Shown one piece after another: positions 26,411 to 37,843 of a stretch of DNA of 64,000 nt (position 1 is the stretch's first letter; every line of letters starts with the position of its first letter). This DNA comes from Pampus argenteus. Its lineage: Eukaryota > Chordata > Actinopteri > Scombriformes > Stromateidae. Below the pieces are notes generated by a model that was given only the letters and a program-made list of their open reading frames with translations, was not told the DNA's origin and did not search any database. The position numbers were made by a program, and so were the translations under genes. Location of the stretch: NCBI GenBank assembly GCA_036937835.1, contig CM072881.1, positions 5,859,501-5,923,500 on the forward strand. The letters run 5' to 3'.

Positions 26411-26420
26411 TCTTACCTGC
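26411..26420 (-). other. Strong U2-type donor-like site inside cacna1g intron 1
   Basis: The minus strand reads CTGTGGCAG then GTAAGAAAC, a near-consensus major-spliceosome donor with its boundary at 26417/26416. It lies 74 nt downstream of the AT-AC donor, in sequence that is still CpG-rich and open in the cacna1g frame. Use of this site would add 74 nt and give phase 1 instead of phase 2, so it would not join exon 2 in frame. It may be a decoy or an alternative donor; no transcript evidence is available here. Confidence 0.45.
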
Positions 26421-26480
26421 CACAGGTGGAAGCGCGCGCAAGTGCGCATGGGCAGCGGCCTTGACTCCTTGCACATTAGT

Positions 26481-26490
26481 AAAAGGATAT
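26481..26490 (-). other. cacna1g: U12-type AT-AC 5' splice site of cacna1g intron 1
   Basis: On the minus strand the exon ends ...GTCTGCAACCC and the intron begins ATATCCTTTT, a full match to the minor-spliceosome AT-AC donor consensus. No GT is available at the conserved phase-2 boundary inside the CNP(W) motif. Minor AT-AC introns near the start of domain I are an established feature of voltage-gated sodium and calcium channel genes. The branch site and AC acceptor must lie beyond the left edge; none was recognised in the window. Confidence 0.9.
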
Positions 26491-26801
26491 GGGTTGCAGA
26501 CCATTTTGAGACACCAGCTTCGAGGCCGGGTGGTTTGTTTCAGGTAGAAGAAGACCACGGGGGCCAGAGTGGGGTAGGGCAGGTTCTCCTCGCCGCACGC
26601 CGACGCATCCTCCCCGGTTGTAGAGATCCCGTCGGGCGCCGGGGACGCGGGTTCCAGCACCACCTCACCGCGCTCCCCGGCTCCTGTCCCGACCCCGGAC
26701 AGGTCGTTGAGTCGGATGAAAGTCCTCGGCAGAGAGGAGCGACCCTCCGAGCCCCTGGCGTCAGGGACCCCGGAGAGATTTCCCCCATCCTCGGCCATCA
26801 T
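26491..26801 (-). CDS. cacna1g: First coding exon of T-type voltage-gated calcium channel alpha-1G (Cav3.1), partial gene
   Basis: This exon encodes the cytosolic N terminus of a low-voltage-activated calcium channel pore subunit, just before segment S1 of domain I. Seen: 103 codons plus 2 nt. The residues RTFIRLNDLSG (about 26-36) match the RSFMRLNDLSG-type motif of Cav3.1, and PYPTLAPVVFFYL followed by TTRPRSWCLKMVCNP (about 75-104) is the hallmark block ending exon 1 in T-type channels. The RLNDLSG motif favours 1G over 1H or 1I. The exon stops inside a proline codon (CC, phase 2) at an ATATCCTTTT donor, a U12-type AT-AC intron as known for voltage-gated channel genes. Two ATGs are adjacent: the one at 26801 has T at -3 and A at +4, while the one at 26798 has A at -3 and G at +4 and is the likelier start. 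Later exons lie beyond the left edge. Sequence open past 26491 (YPFTNVQ...) is intronic. The upstream neighbour spata20, same strand, supports the assignment by synteny. A teleost duplicate (a or b copy) cannot be distinguished. Confidence 0.9.
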
Positions 26802-26808
26802 TCACCTC

Positions 26809-27402
26809 CTGCGTACACAGGCGACCAGAAACATATGATTAGATACAGTAAATATAGCTGACAAAAAGTATCTGCTGCAGCTACAGCAGAGCGCAACATG
26901 GGAGCAACCCGTATATTATAATTCAAGAGAATGTGGAAATAGTAATCTGCTCATATTGATACAAAAAAAGATCAACTTATCATATGATGCACCGTGCTGC
27001 AACACACACGCTCACAATCCAATCTAAATATTGGAAGGAAAAGGCGACCGTATAAGGTGATGGGTTATTTTAGGAGAATATGCGCACCATCGAAAAAAAT
27101 GATTTAATAAAATTATTTTTAAGGATTGAATACAACAAAAAGACGAAATTCTGAGATGGATAAAGATGGACTAACTATATATGTGCTGTCATAAGCTGGC
27201 ACGCAGAATGGAGCTCCCAATGAGCCTCCAAAAATTCCTTTTCATCAGAAACAATGCCATAATCCCTCCATCATCACCAACAATGGACTGCGACTCTTCT
27301 AACTCGTTTCCAAACTTCAGCTTCATCAGTTATCTACACAAACTGCATCTATTATGAAGTGATAAGAAGCTGCAGGAGCATCTTTCCCTTCGATTTATTT
27401 AC
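26809..27402 (-). other. cacna1g: Probable 5' UTR intron of cacna1g
   Basis: The donor reads CATTACAG then GTAAAT at 27403/27402. A candidate acceptor, GTGTACGCAG then GAGGTGAATG, ends 7 nt before the first ATG at 26809/26808. A branch-like TCTAATC occurs 25-30 nt before it, but the pyrimidine tract is only moderate. The 594-bp interval is AT-rich and CpG-poor, while both flanks are CpG-rich, as expected for a small intron inside a promoter-exon region. This is inference from splice motifs and composition, without transcript support. Confidence 0.5.
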
Positions 27403-28200
27403 CTGTAATGGACTCGCTAGATGTGCCCAAAGCGCGCTCAGTCATCGCATGATCAGTTTCTGTCGTGGCTGTAAAGTCCACACCAGTCTGAGGAAAAACA
27501 AACACGCTCGGTAGGAAGGAGAGACGTGGAGGGAAGAGATAAAGAAGAGATGAGAGGAGAGGGAAGCAAGGGGACGCTGCAGATGAGAGGCTCTTGTGGC
27601 TTTGGTGCGTCTGGCGGACCGTATAGTTTCCAGGTGGTGCGCTGCTGCGCGGGTCCGTCTCAACAGACACGGTGAGCCCAGGCCCCGGTGTCCGGTCTCC
27701 GGTGTCCAAGCCTCTCCAGGGGCCTCACCAACACTTCATAACACCCCCCGTTAGGAACACAAAGGGAGCCGCAGGGTTTTGTGTGTCTACTTCTGCAGCG
27801 CTCAGTCTTGGTTAAAATGTTAACGCCGCGCACAAACTTCTGTATGATCCCCTCCTTCTCCACAGAGCTGATGAACAGCCTCAAAAAAGGAGAAATAAAG
27901 CGCAATTAATAATCAATTCGTCAGCCCGCGTTTTCCTGCGCTGGTCTTCCTCCTTCTAATTAAGAATCCAGTACTTTTCGTTGCATCCACAGGCGGTTTT
28001 CAGCTCGTATCCCGCACCAGTTTTAAAGATCCATGGAGATGCTGCTGCTGCACATCCTGCAGGCGTGAAAGAGACAACCTCTGATACTTTCTAAATATCA
28101 CCAACACCTCCTCTCTCCATTATTGCACATGAACAGCCGGCCGCTCCTGCTCTTGCTCTTCTCTCCTCCAGACTGTATTCGGTCGGTTCCGTCCATCAGC
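27403..28200 (-). other. cacna1g: Probable 5' UTR exon and CpG-rich leader region of cacna1g
   Basis: This stretch lies upstream of the first coding exon, is rich in CpG compared with the window, and ends in a strong donor at 27403. The transcription start is not resolved; the right bound is a guess from the CCAAT boxes further upstream. The leader contains several upstream ATGs, including one at 27709 that starts an open frame running to the donor. No conserved protein is recognisable in it, so I treat the region as untranslated leader. Confidence 0.45.
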
Positions 28201-28450
28201 AAAGCTCACACAGCTGGATGGGGGATCCTAACTTCTCACTGCCCGCCCAACACCAATCACAGCGCTGCCTGACTTGGTGCTCCGTCCCTATTGGCTACGT
28301 GAGCTGTCAGTTTAAATTGTACGGCAGAGGGGAGGGGGAACAGCTGGAATCTTATTGTCAACCGTCAGCCAATGAAAAGCAAGAGAGTGATGGCATCTTA
28401 GCAGGGACGCTCTGTGATTGGTGCAGAACTTTATTATGGGGAATTTTGAC
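28200..28450 (-). promoter_or_regulatory. cacna1g: Candidate cacna1g promoter with four CCAAT boxes
   Basis: Four CCAAT-box cores lie within 170 bp: CCAAT at 28253-28257 and 28369-28373, and ATTGG at 28290-28294 and 28417-28421, two in each orientation. A GC-box-like CCCGCCC sits at 28241-28247. No TATA box is placed suitably for the minus strand. Multiple CCAAT sites bound by NF-Y are typical of CpG-type promoters with initiation 60-100 bp downstream. The alternating orientation leaves open a divergent transcript toward higher coordinates, but no gene is seen there. Confidence 0.5.
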
Positions 28451-29077
28451 GAGGAAAAGTTGCCACATGGTGCAATGTGACTCCAAGTGACTGTGAAGTG
28501 TGCAGGGATACAGTACTGTATACTGTATATAATAGACGAGTACAAATTACAAGAACACAAAGATCCCAATTAAAGCGTAGACCCTAACATGATCATTTAA
28601 AAAAAAAAATATATATATATATATGATAACACAGGTTGATTGATTTTAAGTCAGTTAAGAATTACATTTGCTGTCTATGAGATAATACATTAGGGCAAAA
28701 TATGTATTTGGTGGTCATACATATAGGTCTAATAAGTTAAATTATTATGAACAGCAAAGGGAGCCCCCAGACTGGCCTCAAGGACAGCAGGAGGACCCTC
28801 AAGCCCAGTGCGGCAGCATCTTCTCCCGTCCATTACCAGAGAATGAACAGCCCTTCATCAATTTCCAATCCTCACAGAAATGTGACACAAATACAAGACA
28901 AACAGAAATATGTCGTTTTTATGTATTTATAGAAAAATGTGATTTCATATCAATACTAATTAATATTTTTTATTATTAAGGTTGCTGTTTGGAGACCTGG
29001 AGGAGTGGCCTGACATGTATGCCGGTAACCACTAGGGGAAGATGTTTCCCCAGGTCGTCTCTCTTTCTCTCTGTCTT

Positions 29078-29247
<170 letters not shown>

Positions 29248-32200
29248 TCTCTTTCTGCAGCTGGTTTGAGGAGGCAGTGCAGATAATCACTCTGTAGTTT
29301 AGGTGACATAGTCTCTTTGAATGTTGTTTTTTTAATTTAAGGATTCTACACACACACACACACACACACAGTCTCATCACATTACTCACTACATAGCAGT
29401 GGCATGTTATATTTTCATTGTATGATCATTGATCTGAGAGCATGAGCAGATCAATGAGAAGGACCAATTTGTTTTTTACAGCATCTGTCGCAGCTATAGC
29501 GCTTGTGTGCAGTAGCAGATATTAATCACCTGGGCCATTATTGCTTGCTGTTTACACACAGATCGTGGTAAAAAAGAGGGAGAATCACACGTGCGCACAC
29601 TCATGACCTAAAAAACACCTGCATGTGCACACAGGAGGAGGAAACACGGGGAGAAAAATCTGAAAAGTCAGAGTGCCTCTGTCAATAGCCTTGTTTGGTT
29701 TGATTACCTAATTGTGTCCTATCTTAACAGAGTAGCCATTAAAACATATTGATCCTGCACTGCTTTGTACTTATTAGGTACGAATGAGGCAATGTTCTGA
29801 ATACATAGGAGGAAAAAGCACAACTCAATTAAGACCAGGCTCAGGGTGAAGCACACCTAAAAGTACAAATACAACATTCATTAATAATAAGCAATACACT
29901 TATACATCTATTATTTATAAAACACAATAAAGCAGTGGCAATCCAACACTGAGTGCCCATGAACACTTCCCAAGGCAAGCTTTTATGAGTGCTTGATGAA
30001 TGATGTTTGTTAATGCTGGCCAGTTCGAGCTAAGACCCCAATTTATCAGAGTGAGTAAGCTCAGCTCTCTGGGGGAAACTTTCTCTTACGGATACTCTGC
30101 AGGCCTCCTGACCAGCAGCATTGTTTGTACAGACACACATCTCATTGATGTACAGCTCACCTTCAGCTGACCGCGATGACAGACAAAGTCTGATGTTGAA
30201 GAAGTCAAAAGACCCAACTTGTCTCTCTCTTGTTACGTCGCCATGAGGCTCTCATCCATACCTACGGCATATGAAGACGGGATATGTGTCTGGGGAAAGA
30301 AGGGACATGTTATTAATGATGGAATAACATGGAAATAGGTGATTGCACTTTACTGAAGAGCAAGAGCATCAATTACTTTAGGGTTAAGTTTCCTTAGACT
30401 GAACTGCTACTTTGACCCCAGCAGCTGGCTAAATACTGTGTTCGGACTAAACATGAAGCTAATTTTAGAGTCAGCATAATGCAAAGACACAAGTGGATGT
30501 GAGCAATAGGGCAAATGTGCAAATATAGCAAAACTTTACACAAAAATGTGTGTTTATCTCTTGGTAGTATGATCAAGTGTCATAAACATAGAGCGATGAG
30601 AATCAATGGAGAAGGGCTTGAAGTGAATTAACAGAACAACTCCTAGTAAGTTTTGACATCAGGTTCATTCCAAACACACACACTTAGCTGTATAGCTAAT
30701 GTCTGCAAAGATTACTATACCATTTTACGTAACCATAAACTGATAAACTGCTATTTAAATAAACTGATACCTGATGGATGTGCACTATCCATGTTATTGA
30801 TAGCCATCCGTCCTCCCCCTACAGGCTCCAGGAGTGAGGGTTGTCCAGAAGAGGTAATTACTATATTGATCAGTCAGTCATCCTATGTCTCCTTGCTCCA
30901 TTATTGTTCTTTCAGTTAACCCTTCACACCACAAGACAAAAGGCTGTGACATTAACCTTTGCTACACATTAAAAACTAAATGATTGCTGTTGTCATGCAG
31001 TGATGCGTTTGGGGTCCCAATCCATATAAGGGAATATGGAGTAGACGTTTTTTTTTTTTATCCTTTAAAGATGATGCAGTGAATGTGATGCAGGGGTTGG
31101 GTCAGGTTTAATATCACACAAAGGACAACTTTCTGTCATGCTTAACTATTGCAACATGCTTACTTAGTTTGGATTTGTGCAATCAATATAATAATAATCA
31201 GAATATTGTGTTTGAGCTTCCAGAGACATTTAATGGTTGTATTTCAGCGTGTTTGTTTTACAGTAGCCTCTCAGTAATTATGATCTGCACTAATGAAGCT
31301 AAAACTATAGTCACAGAATATTTGTGTTTTACATTTTTCAGAGTCTACTCACCTCTAATAAATATAAACGTAAAAGTAAAGAGAGGATTGAGGGCAAACA
31401 TATTGTTTTATGAACTCTTGTTTGTCATGAGAAACCTAGTTACTACACTTTTCCTAAGCAATGCGAGATATCAACAAAACAAAATGAAAACAATAAAATC
31501 AGCAGAAGTTGAATATGATCTCTGTGGTCTCTGTGAAATCCAGGAAGTTGTTATTTGCACATGCTGTTTAACTCTGCGGTATTCATTCTCTGGACAGGCA
31601 GCCTGTTCTTATTTTCAATGCCAGCTACCCAGCACTCTTTCCCAGCTAGCAACTAATTCTTTATTAATTTATAGTTGGATATTATTGCCCCTTGACAACT
31701 TGGTTTAATATCAGAATTATTTCTCTATATCAGATTTGATTGACAGTGCTGGCAACAACTGTCATTGTGATTTCCAATGGAGCCCACTTCAAACCAATGA
31801 GGAAACAAAAAAAATATAGAAAATTTCTCATGTGAAATGACCAAATCTGTTTTAACTCTGTCAGAATATTGTGCATTGATGTAAGGCCACATTGTTCATA
31901 ACAAGAAGCCGTTTTTCAAAAATTGGTTTTCAGGGTCTTTAAGAAGTTATGTGCACATATGAAGTCAATAAAAACTTAATGTTTAAATTATATTTACAAA
32001 TTCTCTTTTAAATGGTAACACCATTTATGTTTTTCTATCTCTAAGCAGGTTCGGTAAGTGAGGTTTTGTAGTAAGAAATATAAATGAGACCATCGAGATC
32101 GACTTAAAGGAAAAGTTTGACATTTTGATGAGAAAACTCTCGTGTTCGTACGGATGACGCTGGAACCAACAGCTAGTTAGCTTCGTGTAACTGAAGACTT

Positions 32201-34339
32201 AAAACAGGAAACAGCCAGCCTGGATCTGCCCAAAGATAACAAATCTGCCAAAACTCTATAATTAACATGTTATATCTATTTTGTTTAAAACCTGAAGTGG
32301 AGAACAGTTCATTATATACTGAGGTGTTTATTTCTCAAAGTTACAGCTCCCAGCCACAGTCCCAGTCCCAGTCAAGCACATATCGCCGCTGCAAAACCAC
32401 CAAAATGTTGAATTATTTTAAGTACATCCTACTGCTGTCTGAGGGATATGGCTTGACTGTAGCCTGCCTGCCCCTTAATAACAATCAATACACAAGGAGA
32501 CACGCACACGCTAAACACACACTCGCATCTGAACCAGACACAAGCGGTGATTGCCTCGAGTCTCGTTTTTCTATTTATCTGAATGATAAATAAAAGGACA
32601 TGAGCATGTCAGTTTATCTTAGCCCACATGCCATCCAGAACAATACAGCCATGAGATGCACTTGTGTGACTCATGTGGTGCGTGTGGCGCATGTGTGTGT
32701 GGGTGCGTTATGGAAGCCTGAAGATGTTCGACAACAATATCAGTCATTTAGAAACAAAAATGACTCCTAATTGACAAATGTTAAACACGAAAGACTCCAG
32801 ACTATACAAAGCTGCAACTCTGAAGCTTTTCCACGCCTGCTTGCACACCTAAAAAAAAAAAAATCACACGTGATTTTAGTAATACTGATTCACATGTTGG
32901 TAACCTTGGTTACCGAGCAGAGCAGCACGGAGAGCAACATTTTCAACACTTCATAAATGATATTGCCTATAATGCCGTGAAGGCAAAAATGAGAAAGGAG
33001 AGAAGACCGCAGGGGCAAGAAGGAGAAGAAGTAGGAGTAGATAAAGTAAGAGGAGAAAAGACACAAGAGTAAACAGAGGAACGGGATGATGAAGAGAGAT
33101 AGAGGTAGATAACAGAAGAGTAGGTAGTAGTAGTAGTATGAACCTAGGAGGAGGATGATCGGGGGGTATTAAGAAGAGAAAGGACAAAGTGGAGGAGGAA
33201 AACATCAAAGTGGGAGAAAAATCTGAATAAGTAGCAAAGGAATTAGAAAAGAAATGAAAAGAGGAAGAAGGAGGAGGAGGACCAGGAGGAGAATGAGCAG
33301 AAGGAGTTTCAGACAAAGCAGACACAGCTGAACAAGAAGTGGTACGGCAAAACTGTGCCATGATGACTAATAGATAGGTGCTGAGACAAGAAATCCACAC
33401 TCTGCTATTGTTTTCTCTTTGATTCCCTCCCTCTTCCCTTCTCTGAACCTAGTTAAAGCTTTTTTCTTTCTTTTTTTTTTTTTTACAACGTAAATTGATA
33501 ACCAGAAGTTGCTATTGCAACACTACAAAACAGAGACAGAACTGAGTAAAAAGTTAAGACGTGAGGGAGAAACAGAAGGGGCCCTCAGCGCTTTCCTCAT
33601 TGCCTCTCTTCCTTTCATCTCTTTTCTCTTTGAGTGTCCTCCAGTTCTGTCAGTGTCGACTCCCACAGAGCTCCACGCTCCCACTGGGGGTCTTAGCAAG
33701 TCAACCCAGGACGTGGTGCTGTCCCTGGGGTGAGGCAGGGCTATAGGGGCCCCACTCTGGAGCCTGTGCTACTAATAGCTAAGGGCACAGAGGAGTTTAT
33801 ATGGTATGTGGAGACGGTCTCAAAAGGTTGAAAAATTACATTAAAACTGCCAGAGGATAAACGTTGGGAGAAGTAGATTAAAGTATATGATTTTCTGTTT
33901 ATATAGGTTCCTGAGTTCATTATGCAAATTTATAATGTATGTTTATGCGTGTTGTGGATATATCACAAGCGTTTACATGCATACCAACAGATACTGGGTC
34001 ATGTTGTGTATAATCCTACTTTTGAACATCAGTGCATATATGCATAAACAGAACATTATTCTGTAGATTATTTATGTAGTATCTTCAAAATGGAACATGT
34101 TACCCAGCTACAATATTTTAGATTCTTATAATTACTCTATTATTATTATTCATCATTTGTGACTAGAATGCACGATTTACATGTAACGAATCACAGAGGA
34201 AATGCTTACATTGAAATATAAAGTGTGAACACAGCCCCCTAACGCACTAATCCAAGAGTCACCTCATTCAAAACCACAGAAGTCAAACGTATTAACTTAT
34301 TATCCAGTAAATTAATATAATCCACTAAGGACTGACAAG

Positions 34340-34615
34340 AGGAAATGTTGGGGAATCACCAAAGTCATCAGGGTTCATCTCTGGGCACTATGCATATCTA
34401 AATTAAATATATCTACTATACATATCCATCAAATTCAAAGGCAATCCACCCAACAGTTGACCATGAATGTCAGTTCCTAGAAAACAGTTGTTTTTCCCTC
34501 CAAAAAAACTAAAGTATTAACCTCATGGTGGCGCTACAGAGAAAGTCAGGTGATCACCAAATTCAGTAGGCTTCATCCACTGGGGACCAGGAAATTTCAG
34601 TCTGGACCAACACTG
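34340..34615 (+). repeat. Dispersed percomorph repeat, copy 1
   Basis: Contains 'gggaatcaccaaagtcatcagggttcatctctggg', 'aaggcaatccacccaacagttga', 'cctcatggtggcgctacagagaaagtcagg' and 'tttcagtctggacca'. These are successive landmarks of a widespread non-coding fish repeat often found in 3' UTRs. The two half-units are tandem. Confidence 0.55.
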
Positions 34616-36164
34616 TCATTTCTAGAGATTTAACCACACACATATTCTGCCTAATCTAGTTTCCCTTAATTGGGTTATTAACTTATTCAGGCTAATAGCT
34701 TATCTGAACCATTGTCAACAGCACACTAAAGCTACCCTACATCTAGTCATGAATGCAATATTAACAACCTGAATCATATCTAAATATTTCATGCAAAGTC
34801 TTTGATCAGAGGATTAGACGGTGTAGTAGAGATCATTCATGTCCTCAGCCGACCTACTGCTAACTGATGTTTGAGTGAGAAAAACACGGTGCTAGCGTTA
34901 TATGTGGGTTAAAAGCTGGCTGTGCCTATTTTACGCAGGAAAAGGAAAAGCCATCACCAGAATTGATCACCTCCACAGGGCGAATGTATTGACAGATAGG
35001 CGAACCCCAGACCTGACACACATCTTTCATAATAAAATGAAAATACACACATAAACACACACTCCTGGGAAGGAGCTTAATTTATTTCTTATAATAATTT
35101 CTAATACTGTCTTTGAAAAGAAGAAAAAACATGGACTTGTCTCCTTTTGGTCAGTCACACAAGTGGTCAAACTTTTATAGCACACTTTCCGCCTTTGCTA
35201 GTTTTGTCAAGAAAGGAGCTCCTTTCAGATTCCTTCATTACTGGGACAGTACAAATAAGGTGGCCTGACATGTGTGTGTGTGTGTGTGTGTATTTGTGTG
35301 CGTATGTTCTAAACCTCTGACCTGAAACATGATCTACAGCTGCTACCTGCCAATTGTGTCTGACAAGCACGCCCACACAATAAGCAGATATATGAATACA
35401 CACAGACACACTATGAGACAAAAAAGTACATACACAGAAACACACCGGTACAAACTACTCACACAGACACACACAAGTTGACAAGTACCAGAAAACACAC
35501 TTTGTGATCATGTGAGTATATGTTCCCTTCCTCAGCCTCAGAGACAGGCTGATTCCTCTTCGTTATGAGAGGAAGGGGAAAACAGATGAAGGTGTTTACG
35601 TCCCGTACGTGATTGAAAAGCCTCTTGTTGGCTTTCCCCGCGGTGCCGAGTTTGACCGACCGCTCATGCTTCCATCCCACATGTCAGAAATACCTGCCGG
35701 CCTCTTCAATGTATATAACTTACCCAGAAGAAGATTAAATAAAAGGCCGGGACCTTCATATATGTCTCAAGCCATTTCCACAATCGAAATGAGTGACTGA
35801 AAGGGAGATCAATATTTCCATTTCTATGACAGCTTGGTGATTTGAATTATTTGAATGATGGAAAAGTGTAGGACTTAGGGAGGAGTGTGTGTGAGAGAGA
35901 GATAAAAGATGGAGAAAACATGGAGAGAAAGGAGGAAAAATTCTTCACATAATATCCTTCCTGGCTGTAGACATGTAGTGATCGCATTCTCAGATGTGTA
36001 TAGTTCATCAGCTTCCTCTTATTGCAACGCTGTCCCCCCGCTACAGAGTATACTTTCAATATATAGACGGGTGACAAAATTAGCGAAGGAAAAATCTGAA
36101 CATAAGAGTTGCTAAATGTTAACAAATGCTGATGCTTTCGTAGAGGGCACAAAGGGGTCTCCGG

Positions 36165-36385
36165 TTGGTTTGGTGAGTGTTAAAATGATGTGAATCGAGC
36201 CAGTTGAACACCCATGGGGGAGTCCTTGGACTGCCATAACGGACGGCGCTCTCTATCACCATAATCGAAACACCAGATAAGAGAATATCTATTGGTTCAT
36301 ACCTCAAGTAAAGTTCCACTGAATCAAAGCCAAGGTTGATCTGTTCCAGAGCTGGTCGTACCAGGTGAAGTCCAGTTTAAACGAA
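36165..36385 (+). pseudogene. Relic of a Tc1/mariner-type transposase 3' end
   Basis: The line 'gaacacccatggggga' decodes as the catalytic-region motif (N-P-[IV]-E-H-x-W) with its start eroded. It is followed by 'ggcgctctctatcaccataatcgaaacaccagata', 'gagaatatctattgg', 'ttcatacctcaagtaaagttcca' and 'gccaagg', the order found at the 3' end of a common fish DDE transposase. Stops and shifts are frequent, so it is non-functional. Confidence 0.5.
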
Positions 36386-37778
36386 GCCTTGTTTAAAAGC
36401 AAAGTGGAGAATGGGTTAGCTGACACAAACTAGTACTTACATCCAGTAACTGGCAAATGTAACAGCTAAAGAGCAAACCGCTACCTCATAACCTCTATAA
36501 TTGGGACCAAGTTGTCAGTTTAAATCTAGCTTCCTCCTGCAAACACAACACAAATTGTAGAAACAATATGCAAATAAACATTTTAACTTCCTTATTTAAC
36601 CTTTAACTCATTAACAATAAAAATAAATCCCAGATATGAAAAAATAGCATATTAGCTAGCTAGCATATTAACTAGCTATTGTTCTGAACCTATCATTTAC
36701 CTTGGAAAAAGTTTGATATTTGTCACATTTTCAACATTTATACTTTATCAAACAACAAACTATTGATCAGACTTGGCAGGTACATGTTGTAATTGACCTG
36801 ATAAACCCCCCTTTTACATGTATAATACCAGGTTTAGCCATGACAAGTTGATGCTACAAATCTAAGCTAGTCACTTTCCAGTAGCCATGCTAACGCTAGC
36901 TGTGAAATCTTTATCAACAACTACAAAATGGTGTACAAACCAAAGCAGTATGGTTGGAACTGTTGTGGTTAAACGTTCTTCTTTTGTTTGTTTTTTTATT
37001 TTAAACGCATTACACACATTACATACACACTTACTTAACTGAAAGCCAGTCTTCACTTACCAGTTAGCGAGCTAAATCCTCTCAGTCCAGGTTCAACCAG
37101 CCGGGACTGTCAATCATTATGCTGCACAGCAAAAGGCCAACTGTACAGAACCTGGTTTAGTTAGTCATGACAACACATTTTGATATTTTTTCTTTCCTAT
37201 TAATATAATCTAGATCTATTTTATACCTCAAAAATATTAGGAAATTAATTAATGATAGAAATTTAACATTGGATCAGTACACATTAATATCTATAACACC
37301 AGAACATACCAGCCAAATCACCTACTGTCATCTGTCATCTATTTCATACAAATTATAACACTATATTACCCCCCTCCCCCAAAAGGTTTCTCACAGAGTT
37401 CAAACAGGTTCGTTTCTGCGTCTCCAACTCCAGGATTTTTATTATGTAAATGAGGCAGCCTCATTCATCATAGACTGTGATGAAGCTCGCCAGGCAGGAA
37501 TGTCATCTGGACACAGATCAGAGGGAAGCAGAGGAGTGGTACCGGGGGAACAGATGTGGTATCGGAGGTGGGAGAACATTTCCATAAGCCACTGAAGAGA
37601 GAAAAAACACACACACACACACAGCACTGATGCCATCAGATAGACATCGATACAAGGTATTCCTGGATGTGTGTGTGTGTGTATTCCCTCGAAATATGGA
37701 GGGTGTAACCTGCTCCTCAGAGGGTTTTCTGTGCGGGTCTCTCCTGTCAGAACGGTCACACTTTATTAACCTGAGGTG

Positions 37779-37807
37779 ACGAGAGAGAGAGAGAGAGAGA
37801 AAGGAAT

Positions 37808-37841
<34 letters not shown>
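37779..37841. repeat. Compound (GA)n and (TG)16 microsatellite
   Basis: A GA run at 37779-37801 is followed by a pure TG run at 37810-37841. Smaller CA/TG runs are at 37605-37622 and 37669-37682. Confidence 0.95.

Positions 37842-37843
<2 letters not shown>

Noticed and set aside
26385..26490. Continuation of the cacna1g open frame past the C-N-P motif (YPFTNVQ...)
   Set aside because: The family sequence continues with W-F-E at this point, and the AT-AC donor explains the break. The extra 34 codons are intronic unless the alternative U2 donor is used.
31169..31708. 179-codon plus-strand open frame
   Set aside because: The composition is AT-rich and hydrophobic with no family resemblance. 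There are no splice or promoter signals around it.
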